Shown here in pieces: positions 30,622-39,173 of a stretch of DNA of 64,000 nt. The translations under genes were made by a program, and so were the position numbers. The notes below the pieces were generated by a model. That model saw only the letters and a program-made list of their open reading frames with translations, searched no databases and was not told where the DNA came from. The DNA comes from Candidatus Allofournierella pullicola (GTDB lineage Bacteria; Bacillota; Clostridia; Oscillospirales; Ruminococcaceae): contig DXFW01000022.1 in the NCBI GenBank assembly GCA_019114225.1, positions 1 through 64,000 on the forward strand, read 5' to 3'. Each line of letters opens with the position of its first letter. Position 1 is the first letter of the stretch.

Positions 30622-31893
30622 ATGGAGGGCAGCGATTTTTACCGCCGGCACAGCGACGAGGCACGCCGCTTGCTGGAATCGTTCCGCCAGCAGCTGCTGA
30701 CAGACGTGATGCCGTTCTGGACCCAGCGGGTGGAAGACCATGAGTTCGGCGGTTATTTCAACGATTTTGACCGTTTCGGCAACCGCACCGGCGACGAAAA
30801 GCCCGGCTGGTTCGTGGGAAGAGACCTTTACACCTTCTCCATGATGAGCCGCCTGTTCGGCCCCAACGACCGCTGGCTGGAGCTGGCCCGGGTGGGCCGC
30901 GCCCAGCTGGACACCGGTTTTTCCCGCGGGGACGGCCGGTTCAACCAGATGATGGCCCGGGACGGGCAGGTGATCAACGGGTTCACCTCCATCTTCACCG
31001 ACCACTTCGTCGTCAAGGGCCTGTTTGAGTATCTGCGGGCGGCGGGGCTGGAAAACGACCCCGCGGAACGGGCCCTGGCACGGCGGCTGGCCGAGCAGCT
31101 GTTCGCGGACGTGCAGGACCCGGCGGTGCTTGCGGTGGAGCACATCCCCGCCGGCATGCGCAAGCACGCGGTCAACTTTATGACGCTGGTCGTTGCGCTG
31201 GAAAGCCGGGCCCTGTTTGAAAACGATTTCAACCCTGTGCTTTGCGACTGTGTGGAAAATTCGCTCTACCGTTTTGCCAACGACAGCCTTGCCGCGCCGC
31301 TGGAATACATCTCCCTGGAAGGGGAGCCGGTGCTGCGGGGCGAGGGCAGGCTGGTGGACCCGGGCCACACCATGGAGTCCCTCTGGTTCTCCATCCACGC
31401 GGGCGCGGCGCTGGGCCGGCCGGACTGGATCCGCCGGGCGGCGCAGGTGATGGACTGGGTCATCGACCGGACCTACGACCGGGAATACGGCGGGTTTTGC
31501 CAGCACGTGGACGTGTCGCTCCCGAAGCCGGAGGAACCGTTCCTCTTCACCCAGTACGACGCCTGGCGCGCCGACTGGGACGACAAGATCTGGTGGGTGC
31601 AGGCCGAAGCGCTTTATGCGCTGGCAGCCAGCGCGCTGTATCTGGAAAACGAGCGCCACTGGGACTACTTCACCCGGATGGCCGCCTATGTGGAGCAGGC
31701 GTTCCACGACCGCCAATACGGCGAGTGGTACGCGATCCTGCACCGGGACGGCACCGTTCGTGCCGACTGCAAGGGCTTTTCGCTCAAAGGCCCCTATCAC
31801 GTGCCCCGCTGCCTGGCGAACCTGACCGTGCTGCTGGAAGAATATCTCAGCCGCGGCCAGGCGCTCATCGGCGGCGTGGAGGGCGTATCCTAA
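30622..31893 (+). CDS. AGE family epimerase/isomerase (N-acylglucosamine 2-epimerase-like)
   Basis: A 423-residue (alpha/alpha)6-barrel protein of the N-acylglucosamine 2-epimerase superfamily, which interconverts C2 epimers such as ManNAc and GlcNAc, or isomerises aldoses and ketoses. The active-site segment VDPGHTMESLWFSIHAG (about residues 250-266) carries the conserved PGH and E..W. A second His lies in GGFCQHVDV, and there are several Trp-rich helix ends. Start after ACAGGAGGCACG. In this operon it may feed the epimer that the dehydrogenase accepts. It contains a copy of the LacI-type operator at 31218. Confidence 0.88.
   Translation: MEGSDFYRRHSDEARRLLESFRQQLLTDVMPFWTQRVEDHEFGGYFNDFDRFGNRTGDEKPGWFVGRDLYTFSMMSRLFGPNDRWLELARVGRAQLDTGFSRGDGRFNQMMARDGQVINGFTSIFTDHFVVKGLFEYLRAAGLENDPAERALARRLAEQLFADVQDPAVLAVEHIPAGMRKHAVNFMTLVVALESRALFENDFNPVLCDCVENSLYRFANDSLAAPLEYISLEGEPVLRGEGRLVDPGHTMESLWFSIHAGAALGRPDWIRRAAQVMDWVIDRTYDREYGGFCQHVDVSLPKPEEPFLFTQYDAWRADWDDKIWWVQAEALYALAASALYLENERHWDYFTRMAAYVEQAFHDRQYGEWYAILHRDGTVRADCKGFSLKGPYHVPRCLANLTVLLEEYLSRGQALIGGVEGVS
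31218..31232 (+). promoter_or_regulatory. Intragenic copy of the LacI-type operator in the AGE gene
   Basis: TGAAAACGATTTCAA is identical over 15 bases to the promoter site starting at 27569. It lies 3.6 kb downstream within coding sequence; it could be an auxiliary operator for looping or a roadblock before the transporter genes, or chance. Confidence 0.45.
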
Positions 31894-31947
31894 GTTCCGA
31901 ATTTCCCCACGGGGAAAGACGATAATAAAAAGAAAAGGAGAGCAACC

Positions 31948-33225
31948 ATGAAAAAGTACGGCAAAAAACTGATCGCTTGCATTTTGAGTTTCGCTATGGC
32001 GCTGTCTCTGGCCGCGTGCGGCTCCGGTGATTCGGCTCCCGCCAGCGGCGGGCAGTCGGGCGGTTCCGCCGCTCAGACCACCATCCAGTGGTGGACCCCC
32101 AACTGGGACGAGGCGGTCAGCCGCGAGTTCGTTGAGGAGTTCGAGGCGGAAAACCCGGACATCCACATCGAGCTGGTCATCACCGACTGGGACACCTATA
32201 AGGACAAGATCACCACGGCCATCAGCACCAGCGGCGCGCCGGAGATCGTGACCGTTCTGCTCACCGACGTGGCGCCCTTTGCCAACAAGGGCCTGCTGGA
32301 GCCCCTGAACGAGCACATGACCGCCGCCGGCACCGACATGGAAGACTTCATCGACGCCGCCCTGGACATCACCAGCGTGGACGGAGAAGCCTACGGCCTG
32401 CCCTTCCGCTACGACGGCTCCGGCATTTACTACAACGTGGACATCCTGGCGCAGTACGGCTACGACAGCTTCCCCACCACCTGGGATGAAATGCTCAAAC
32501 TGTGCGACCTGATCAAGGCCGACGGCAAGTACGGCTTTGCATGGCCTCTGGGCAACCAGGCCAACGCCGCCACCCGCTTTGTGCAGCAGCTCTACACCTA
32601 CGGCGGCGACGTGCTGAACGAGGACGAGACCGAGTGCCTGCTGAACAGCGACGCCGCGGTGAGCGCGCTGAACGCCATCGCCAGCTCCGTGCAGAACGGC
32701 CAGGCTTCTCCCAGCAGCCTTGAGTACGACAACACCACCATGCGCGACGCCTTTGGCTCCGGCGAGCTGGCGTTCAACTTCACCGGCCCCTTTGACGCGG
32801 CCACCCTGGACGCCGACTATCCCGAGCTGAACTACGCCACCGCCGTCATCCCCGGCATCGACGGCATGGGCTGCACCACCGCCAACGGCTGGTGCGTGGC
32901 TATGCCCAAGAACTGCAAGGAAGAGAACAAAGAGGCTGCCGCCCGCTTCATGGCCTACATCGTGGAGCCGGAGAACCAGGCCCGCCTGACCCAGTCCTTC
33001 CCTGCCAGCGAGACCTCCATCCAGGACGAGAAGTTCTCCACCGACATCCTGAAGCCCTTTGCCGAGCAGCTGAACAACTCCCGTCCCGAGCCCACCTTCA
33101 CCCGCTGGAGCGAGATGGAGCCCATCATGTATGAATACATTCAGAACGCGGTCTCCGGCAGCATGACCGTGGAAGACGCCTGCGAGGGCATGACCAACGA
33201 CATCAACGCGCTGCTGCAGTCCTGA
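31948..33225 (+). CDS. Sugar ABC transporter substrate-binding lipoprotein
   Basis: A 425-residue family-1 extracellular solute-binding protein. The lipoprotein signal runs to the lipobox LAAC (Cys-24), then a Ser/Gly linker and a two-lobed binding domain starting TIQWWTPNWDEAVSREFVEEFEA. Sugar is expected to be captured outside and handed to the two permeases downstream. Start after AAAGGAGAGC. A small TTTCCCC/GGGGAAA hairpin sits just upstream (31903-31918). Confidence 0.93.
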   Translation: MKKYGKKLIACILSFAMALSLAACGSGDSAPASGGQSGGSAAQTTIQWWTPNWDEAVSREFVEEFEAENPDIHIELVITDWDTYKDKITTAISTSGAPEIVTVLLTDVAPFANKGLLEPLNEHMTAAGTDMEDFIDAALDITSVDGEAYGLPFRYDGSGIYYNVDILAQYGYDSFPTTWDEMLKLCDLIKADGKYGFAWPLGNQANAATRFVQQLYTYGGDVLNEDETECLLNSDAAVSALNAIASSVQNGQASPSSLEYDNTTMRDAFGSGELAFNFTGPFDAATLDADYPELNYATAVIPGIDGMGCTTANGWCVAMPKNCKEENKEAAARFMAYIVEPENQARLTQSFPASETSIQDEKFSTDILKPFAEQLNNSRPEPTFTRWSEMEPIMYEYIQNAVSGSMTVEDACEGMTNDINALLQS

Positions 33226-33246
33226 CGGAAACATTTGACACCCGCC

Positions 33247-33279
33247 TGCGGGGCCCGGGGCGAGGTCCCGGGCCCCGCA
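33247..33279 (+). other. Strong GC hairpin after the binding-protein gene
   Basis: TGCGGGGCCCGGG / CCCGGGCCCCGCA, a perfect 13-bp stem with a 7-base loop and no T-tract. Such stems between binding-protein and permease genes commonly stabilise the upstream message, giving an excess of the binding protein. Confidence 0.7.
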
Positions 33280-33307
33280 ACAGTTCTGGATCCGAGGAGA
33301 AAAAACC

Positions 33308-34177
33308 ATGAAACATTTTGCATTGACAAGGGACGAGAAACGGGCGCTTCCGTTTCTTCTGCCCGGCGTGTTGGTCACGGCGCTGCTGATCGTTTATCCG
33401 CTGTGCTACATCCTTATGATGAGCTTCAGCGACAACGCGGTGGCTGCCGGCGGATTTGCCGGTCTGGACAACTACGTCAAGCTTTTTCGGAACCCGCAGT
33501 TCCCCAAGGCAATTTCCAACACCATCGTCTGGACTCTCGCGACGGTTTTTTTCTCTTTTGTGATTGGATTTGCCCTGGCTCTGCTGATCAACCGCGCGAC
33601 CGTTCGTTTTCAGGGGTTCTGGCGCAGCGCCATCTTCATTGCGTGGATCATCCCGGGCGTTGTGAAGGCCACCGCCTGGAAGTGGCTCTTCACCACCGAC
33701 GGAGGCATGATCAACCACATCCTCACCTCCCTGGGGTTGATCTCCAAGGACATCCCGTGGCTCACCAGTCCCCAGTATGCAATGCTGTCGATCATCATCG
33801 TTCAGGTCTGGGCATGCGCGCCCTACGTCATGCTGATGATGACCGCCGGCCTGCAGCAGCTGCCCACTGACATGTACGAGAGCGCCGAGCTGGACGGAGC
33901 CGGCTGGCTGAAAAAGATGACCCACATCACCCTTCCGCTTCTGATGGACGTGAGCTTCATCTGTATCCTGATGACGCTGGTGTGGGCGATCAACGAGTTC
34001 TCGCTGATCTGGATCATGACCTCCGGCGGACATAACACCACCACGCTGTCCATCCTGGTTTACAACCAGTTCAAGGTGCTGAACATCAACTCGGCGTCCG
34101 CCAGCGCGGTGATGCAGCTCATCATCACCATGGTCTTTGCGGTGCTGTATGTGAAGTTTCTGAACAGGGAGGACTGA
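33308..34177 (+). CDS. Sugar ABC transporter permease (MalF/UgpA-type)
   Basis: A 289-residue inner-membrane permease with about six helices; the cytoplasmic EAA loop that docks to the ATPase reads ESAELDGAGWLKKMTHITLPLL (about residues 196-217; longest stretch quoted by its ends ESAELDGAG and ITLPLL). Start after GGATCCGAGGAGAAAAAACC. It is paired with the next gene, which begins two bases after its stop. Confidence 0.92.
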   Translation: MKHFALTRDEKRALPFLLPGVLVTALLIVYPLCYILMMSFSDNAVAAGGFAGLDNYVKLFRNPQFPKAISNTIVWTLATVFFSFVIGFALALLINRATVRFQGFWRSAIFIAWIIPGVVKATAWKWLFTTDGGMINHILTSLGLISKDIPWLTSPQYAMLSIIIVQVWACAPYVMLMMTAGLQQLPTDMYESAELDGAGWLKKMTHITLPLLMDVSFICILMTLVWAINEFSLIWIMTSGGHNTTTLSILVYNQFKVLNINSASASAVMQLIITMVFAVLYVKFLNRED

Positions 34178-34179
34178 AC

Positions 34180-35031
34180 ATGACGTCGAAACAGAAAAAA
34201 CTGATCCGGCGGGTCACCGGCGACGCGCTGACCTACCTGCTCCTTGTTCTGGCGGTGCTTCTGGTCCTCATGCCTCTGGCGTGGATCATCAGCACCTCCC
34301 TCAAGCCCACAACGGAGATCTTCGACAAACCGCCGCACTGGATCCCCTACGAGGCAACGCTGGGCAACTATGTGACGGTGCTCACCGAAAGCAGCATTCC
34401 CCAGGCGTTTCTGAACAGCTTCCTGGTCAGCCTCACGGCCGCCGTTCTGGCGCTGCTTTTGGGCGGAAGCGCAGGCTATGCCTTCGCCCGGTTCCGCTTC
34501 CGCGGCAACAAGGCGCTGTCGCTGTTCATGCTGGTGAGCCAAATGCTGCCGCTCACCGTTCTGATGATCCCCATGTATTACATGGAAAACAAAGCAGGGC
34601 TGATCGACACCCGGATCGGCCTGGCGCTGGCCCATCTGGTGATCTGCATGCCGCTGGTCACCTGGATGGCCCGGGGCTATTTCAAGGGCATTCCCCGTGA
34701 GATCGAGGAGGCCGCCATGGTGGACGGGTGCACCATGTTCCAGTCGCTGGTGCGCATCGTTCTTCCGCTGCTGCGCCCCGCGCTGGCGGCCACCGGTATT
34801 TACGCCTTCGTGTCCTCCTGGAACGAATTCGCGCTGGCCAACGTGCTGACCCGCACCATGAACAGCCGCACGGTGCCCATTGCGCTGAATGAGTTCTCCT
34901 CCTTCTTCAAGGTGGACTGGGGCCAGACCATGGCGGCAGCGGCCCTGATCTCGCTGCCGGTGATCGTCGTGTTCATGGCGATCCAGAAGCAATTCGTCGC
35001 CGGGCTCGCAAGCGGCTCGGTGAAAGGCTGA
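34180..35031 (+). CDS. Sugar ABC transporter permease (MalG/UgpE-type)
   Basis: A 283-residue permease with six helices and the EAA motif EEAAMVDGCTMFQSLVRIVL (about residues 181-200), followed by the conserved FVSSWNEFALAN. It pairs with the preceding permease to form the channel. No ATPase gene is in this operon, so a shared MsmX/UgpC-type ATPase encoded elsewhere is needed. Confidence 0.93.
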   Translation: MTSKQKKLIRRVTGDALTYLLLVLAVLLVLMPLAWIISTSLKPTTEIFDKPPHWIPYEATLGNYVTVLTESSIPQAFLNSFLVSLTAAVLALLLGGSAGYAFARFRFRGNKALSLFMLVSQMLPLTVLMIPMYYMENKAGLIDTRIGLALAHLVICMPLVTWMARGYFKGIPREIEEAAMVDGCTMFQSLVRIVLPLLRPALAATGIYAFVSSWNEFALANVLTRTMNSRTVPIALNEFSSFFKVDWGQTMAAAALISLPVIVVFMAIQKQFVAGLASGSVKG

Positions 35032-35054
35032 ATAAAAGAAAAGAGGTTTCTAAC

Positions 35055-35519
35055 ATGAGTGAAACAGGAAAACGTCTTGAAGCACTGGGCATTGAGCTGC
35101 CTGTGCGCGACCGCAAGGGCAAGGGCGTGGTGGACGCGTCCATCGTGGGCGATGTGATGTATCTTTCGGCACAGCTGCCGGTGGACGAGAACGGCCAGCC
35201 GGTGTATGTGGGAAAGGTGGGCGCCGACCTGGATCTGGACACCGCCTACAAAGCGGCAAGGCTGTGCGGCCTGAACGCGCTGGCCGTGCTCAAGGACTAT
35301 GTGGGCGAACTGGACCGGGTGGACCATGTGATCAAGGTGCTCGGCCTGGTCAACAGCGCCGGTGATTTTTCCAGCCAGCCCGCCGTGATCAACGGCTTCT
35401 CCGACCTGATGGTGGAGGTGTTCGGATACCGCGGCCAGCACGCCCGCAGCGCAATGGGCGCTTATGCCCTGCCGATGAACGTGCCCGTTGTGGTGGAAAT
35501 GATCGTCAAGCTCCGCTGA
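35055..35519 (+). CDS. RidA family protein, copy 1
   Basis: A 154-residue member of the RidA/YjgF family (trimeric enamine/imine deaminases), of the longer class. It has the hydrophobic strand GDVMYLSAQLPVDENG (about 33-48), a helix with RLCGLNALAVLKDYVGELDRV, and the C-terminal motif HARSAMGAYALPMNVPVVVE. That motif carries the conserved Arg which binds the carboxylate of the imino acid. In this operon it would hydrolyse the reactive enamine/imine released by the PLP enzyme. It begins 24 bases after the permease. Confidence 0.88.
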   Translation: MSETGKRLEALGIELPVRDRKGKGVVDASIVGDVMYLSAQLPVDENGQPVYVGKVGADLDLDTAYKAARLCGLNALAVLKDYVGELDRVDHVIKVLGLVNSAGDFSSQPAVINGFSDLMVEVFGYRGQHARSAMGAYALPMNVPVVVEMIVKLR

Positions 35520-35530
35520 GAGGTGAAATC

Positions 35531-36001
35531 ATGGATACGATCAACAAAATCATGGTGAACGGCCAGCCCGCCGAGCCGGCATACCGCAAAAAGCGGGGGA
35601 TCGTGCTGCTTCGCCAGGAAAACGACCTCATCTACATCTCCGGCCACGGGCCGGAGGACCAGATCTCCGGCGAGCCGCTGTTTTCGGGGCGGATCGGCGA
35701 GGACCTGACCCCCGAGCAGGGATACCAGGCGGCCCGGGAGTGCGCCATCATCATTCTTGGGGCGCTCAAGGACACCCTGGGCACCCTGGACCGGGTGGAA
35801 CGCTTTGTGAAGGTGTTCGCCCTGGTCAACTGCGGCGAGGGCTTCTGCGCCGTCGACAAGGTGATGGACGGCTTTTCCGACACCATTGCCGACGTGCTGG
35901 AGGAGCGGGGCTACCACGCCCGCACCGTGATGGGCACGCGCAACCTGCCCAACAACAACATCCCCTGCGAAGTGGAAGCGATCATCAAGATCAAGCCATG
36001 A
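35531..36001 (+). CDS. RidA family protein, copy 2
   Basis: A 156-residue second RidA-like protein. DLIYISGHGPEDQISGEPLF, then RECAIIILGALKDTLGTLDRV, then HARTVMGTRNLPNNNIPCEVE with the conserved Arg. It is clearly divergent from copy 1, so not a recent duplication; both keep the substrate-binding Arg. Two RidA types side by side may form hetero-oligomers or act on two different imines. It overlaps the next gene by four bases. Confidence 0.86.
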   Translation: MDTINKIMVNGQPAEPAYRKKRGIVLLRQENDLIYISGHGPEDQISGEPLFSGRIGEDLTPEQGYQAARECAIIILGALKDTLGTLDRVERFVKVFALVNCGEGFCAVDKVMDGFSDTIADVLEERGYHARTVMGTRNLPNNNIPCEVEAIIKIKP

Positions 36002-36963
36002 CAGGGATCGCATTTGCAGCGTCCGGCTATTCGGCCCCGGGCCGGCCGGACTTCACTGCGGGGATCGTCACGCCGGACGGCGCCGCCCGTGTCCTGATCC
36101 AGGCGCGGGTGGGGGCCGACCCCTCCTGCATGTGCAGGGGCGGCAGCGGCGAGCTGTATCTCGGCTGTGAGATGGAACACGGCGCCCAGATCGTGATTCT
36201 GGACATCCGCGGCGCGGCGGTCCGCAGGGCCGGCGCGTTTGCTGTGCCCGGCCGTGGGCTTTGCCACATCCGGTGGACGGGGCAGGGCCTGGCGGGCTGC
36301 TGCTACGGCTCGGGAGATGTTTTTCAGACCGACGGGCAGGGGAATCTGCAGTGGCACTGGGCGCCCGCCGCAGGCCACGCCCACTGCTCCGCGCTGCTGG
36401 CAGACGGCTCCGTCTGCTGGGCAGACCTGATGGCGGACGCGGTGTTCTTCTCATCGCCAAAGGCGCTGGCCCGGGGCGCTGAGCCCCGCCGCGTCCTCCT
36501 TCCCGCGGGCAGCGGCCCCCGCCAGCTTCTGCGGCTGGACGGGGAACGGATGCTCGTGGTGATGGAAAACTCCGGCTGTGTCGGGCTGCTCTGCGCGGCC
36601 GGGGACGGCTGGGAGCTGACCAGCCTGCTGCCCTCCACCGCCCTTGCCGGCGAAAATTATCCCGGCGGGTGCTGCTTTGTTCCGGGCGTGGGCGCTTTTG
36701 TGGCCAATCGCGGGCGGGACACCGTCGCCCTGTTTTCCGTGGAGGGGCGCCGCCTTGTTCCCGCGGGCGAATGGCCCGTGGGCGGGCGCTGGCCCCGCTG
36801 GACGGCCTTCAGCGGCGGCCTGCTGGCCTGCGCCTGCCAGAAAAGCGGCGAGGTGGTTTTTCTTCGCTGGCGGGACGGGGCGCTGCACCCCGTGGGCAGA
36901 ATGCCCATGGCGTCTCCTTCGTGTATTTTACTGGATCGCTTGGCGATCGGAGGTTCGTTATGA
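35998..36963 (+). CDS. Pgl-type seven-bladed propeller lactonase-like protein
   Basis: A 321-residue predicted beta-propeller of the YbhE/Pgl lactonase family, which hydrolyses sugar lactones such as 6-phosphogluconolactone. Family landmarks are weak but recognisable: AGSGPRQLLRLDGERMLVVMENSG (compare GSGPRH in relatives), FVANRGRDTVALFSV, and GGRWPRWTAF. There is no signal peptide. Start ATG at 35998 overlaps the RidA stop, and its own stop overlaps the next ATG. In context it would open the lactone made by the SDR dehydrogenase. The motif His of classic members is replaced, so activity needs testing. Confidence 0.68.
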   Translation: MTGIAFAASGYSAPGRPDFTAGIVTPDGAARVLIQARVGADPSCMCRGGSGELYLGCEMEHGAQIVILDIRGAAVRRAGAFAVPGRGLCHIRWTGQGLAGCCYGSGDVFQTDGQGNLQWHWAPAAGHAHCSALLADGSVCWADLMADAVFFSSPKALARGAEPRRVLLPAGSGPRQLLRLDGERMLVVMENSGCVGLLCAAGDGWELTSLLPSTALAGENYPGGCCFVPGVGAFVANRGRDTVALFSVEGRRLVPAGEWPVGGRWPRWTAFSGGLLACACQKSGEVVFLRWRDGALHPVGRMPMASPSCILLDRLAIGGSL

Positions 36964-38177
36964 TGTACGATATGATCCTGAAAAACGGCCGGGTGATCGA
37001 CCCGGCCAACAAGATCGACGCCGTCGCGGACGTGGCGGTGCGCAACGGAAAGATCGAAGCCGTGGGCCCCGGGCTGAGCGGCTGCGGCAGAGAGATCGAT
37101 GTGGAAGGGCTGCTGGTGACGCCGGGCCTGGTGGACGCCCACTGCCACTGCTACCCCTTCTTCCCCCCCGCGGAGGACAGCCTGCCCACGATCCATCCCG
37201 ACGCGCATTTTTTCCAGCACGGCGTGACCACCGCGGTGGACGCCGGCACCTGCGGCTGGCGTGATTTTCCTCTTTTCAAAGAGCAGGTCATCGACCGCAG
37301 CCGGGTGCGCATTTTTGCCATGCTGAACATTGCGGCGTCCGGCATGGTGCACCTGGACTGCGAACAGGATCACAAGCAGTTCCATCCCGGCATTGCCGCC
37401 GAGGTGGCAAAGGCTTATCCCGAAACGGTGGTGGCCATCAAGACGGCCCACTACTGGGTGGGCCTGCCCTATGACGCCGAACACCAGCCCTGGACCTCCG
37501 TGGACAGCGCGGTGGACGCGGCCGAGCGCTGCGGCCTGCCCTGCATGGCCGACTTCCAGCCCAACGGGCCGGAGCGCACCTATCCCGACCTGATCCTGAA
37601 GCACCTGCGCCCGGGCGACATCCACACCCACATGTACGCGCAGCAGTTCCCCGTTCTGGACGAAAACGGCCATGTGAGCGAGTTTTTGTTCCAGGCGCGG
37701 GAGCGGGGCGTGAAATTCGACCTGGGCCACGGCGCCGGCAGCTTCTGGTTCCGCAACGCGGTGCCCGCCCTGCGCCAGGGCTTTGCGCCCGACACGCTTT
37801 CCACCGACCTGTATCTGGACAATGTTTCCGGCGCGGCCATCGGCCTGGACCACATCCTGTCCAAGTATCTGAGCATGGGCATGCCGCTGGACCAGGTGAT
37901 CCAGAAATCCACAACGGCCCCGGCCCAAATGCTCGCGCTGCCCGGCGTGGGCACCCTGTCGCCCGGCGCCTGCGCAGACATCGCCCTGTTCCGGCTGGAG
38001 CACGGCCGCTTCCGCTATGCGGACAGCGGCAACGCCGCCCTCAGCGGCGACGCGCGGCTGAGCTGCGCCGGCACCATCCGCGCCGGCGAATGGGTCTACA
38101 ACCCGGGCGCCTTCGGCATGCCCGAGTGGAGCGAAGCGCCCCATGAATACTGGGTCGCCCCCGGCGTCATCAAGTGA
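36960..38177 (+). CDS. Amidohydrolase/deacetylase family metallohydrolase
   Basis: A 405-residue amidohydrolase superfamily enzyme with a binuclear-type site. His-61 and His-63 lie in VDAHCHC, the likely carboxylated Lys-161 in AIKTAHYW, His-222 and His-224 in DIHTHMY, and the final Asp-283 in STDLYLDN. This dihydroorotase-like deacetylase group is repeatedly found beside SelA-like PLP enzymes and KDPG-type aldolases. It probably removes the N-acetyl group from an N-acetylamino sugar acid before deamination. ATG at 36960 with GGAGG upstream; an ATGA overlap couples it to the lactonase. Confidence 0.85.
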   Translation: MMYDMILKNGRVIDPANKIDAVADVAVRNGKIEAVGPGLSGCGREIDVEGLLVTPGLVDAHCHCYPFFPPAEDSLPTIHPDAHFFQHGVTTAVDAGTCGWRDFPLFKEQVIDRSRVRIFAMLNIAASGMVHLDCEQDHKQFHPGIAAEVAKAYPETVVAIKTAHYWVGLPYDAEHQPWTSVDSAVDAAERCGLPCMADFQPNGPERTYPDLILKHLRPGDIHTHMYAQQFPVLDENGHVSEFLFQARERGVKFDLGHGAGSFWFRNAVPALRQGFAPDTLSTDLYLDNVSGAAIGLDHILSKYLSMGMPLDQVIQKSTTAPAQMLALPGVGTLSPGACADIALFRLEHGRFRYADSGNAALSGDARLSCAGTIRAGEWVYNPGAFGMPEWSEAPHEYWVAPGVIK

Positions 38178-38223
38178 CCGGCGGCACAGGCGGCGTTTCG
38201 AAATTCAATTCCGGAGGAAAAAC

Positions 38224-39135
38224 ATGGAATACAACAACAAACAATGCATTCTGGAGCTGACCGCGCAATGGAAAGGGGAACGCTTTGAGGACGGCCGGCC
38301 CAGAGTGCCCGATTCGGTCCTGGACACCCTGCGGGGAATGACGCTGGAGGAGATCTGGCTGCCTCTTTACATAGCAGGGTACAAGTTTCAGTACGCGGGG
38401 GACATGAAGGCCCTGCACCCCGGCAAAAAGCTGGTGGGGCGCGCCGTCACCTGCACCTTTGTTCCCACACGGCCGGACCTGGCCGGCTATGTGAAGCAGG
38501 AGGGCAGCCGCCTGGGCTATGCCGGCACCTGCAACCAGTGGGTGGTGGACAATCTGGTGGAAGGCGACGTGGTGGTGGCCGACATGTTCGACAAGATCCA
38601 CAACGGCACCTTCGTGGGCGGCAACCTCACCACGGCCATCGCCGCCCGCACCCGCACCGGCGGTGCGGTCATCTGGGGCGGTGTGCGGGACATCGAACAG
38701 ATGGAAAAGATCCAGAACGCCCAGGTGTTCTACCGGGGAATGGACCCCACGCCCATCCGGGAATGCGTTGCGGTGGGTATCAACACCCCCTGCCGTATCA
38801 ACCAGGCGGTGTGCCTGCCGGGCGACATCGTGTTCGGCACGCCCAGCGGCGTGCTGTTCATCCCCGCACACATGGCGGAATACGCCATTGAAGAAGCGTT
38901 CAAGACCCACGCCAAGGACGATTTCGGCTTCCACGCCCTGCGCACCGGGCAGTACACCACCGCCCAGATCGACGACAGCCTGTGGAGCCTGCAGATGTTG
39001 GACGACATGGAGGAATACATCCGCGTCACGCCTTCCTGCGAGAAGTACCGGGGCCTGAACTGGGACCGGGAGCGCAAGGCCGCCCAGGGCGACCCGGACG
39101 CTCTGCGGGAAGTGCTCCGCACCTGCCTTCAGTAA
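38224..39135 (+). CDS. RraA family protein
   Basis: A 303-residue protein with the RraA-like fold: GRAVTCTFVPTRPDL, VDNLVEGDVVVADM, and the metal/oxyanion loop GGNLTTAIAARTRTGGAVIWGGVRD. The family includes 4-hydroxy-4-methyl-2-oxoglutarate aldolases and oxaloacetate decarboxylases as well as the RNase E inhibitor RraA. This protein is much longer than RraA (about 160 aa) and sits in a catabolic operon, so an enzyme acting on a 2-keto or hydroxy acid is more likely than an RNase regulator. Start after CCGGAGGAAAAAC. Reaction not assigned. Confidence 0.82.
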   Translation: MEYNNKQCILELTAQWKGERFEDGRPRVPDSVLDTLRGMTLEEIWLPLYIAGYKFQYAGDMKALHPGKKLVGRAVTCTFVPTRPDLAGYVKQEGSRLGYAGTCNQWVVDNLVEGDVVVADMFDKIHNGTFVGGNLTTAIAARTRTGGAVIWGGVRDIEQMEKIQNAQVFYRGMDPTPIRECVAVGINTPCRINQAVCLPGDIVFGTPSGVLFIPAHMAEYAIEEAFKTHAKDDFGFHALRTGQYTTAQIDDSLWSLQMLDDMEEYIRVTPSCEKYRGLNWDRERKAAQGDPDALREVLRTCLQ

Positions 39136-39173
39136 CACCTGCCCGACGGGCAAACAAAAAGAGGGGACCCATC

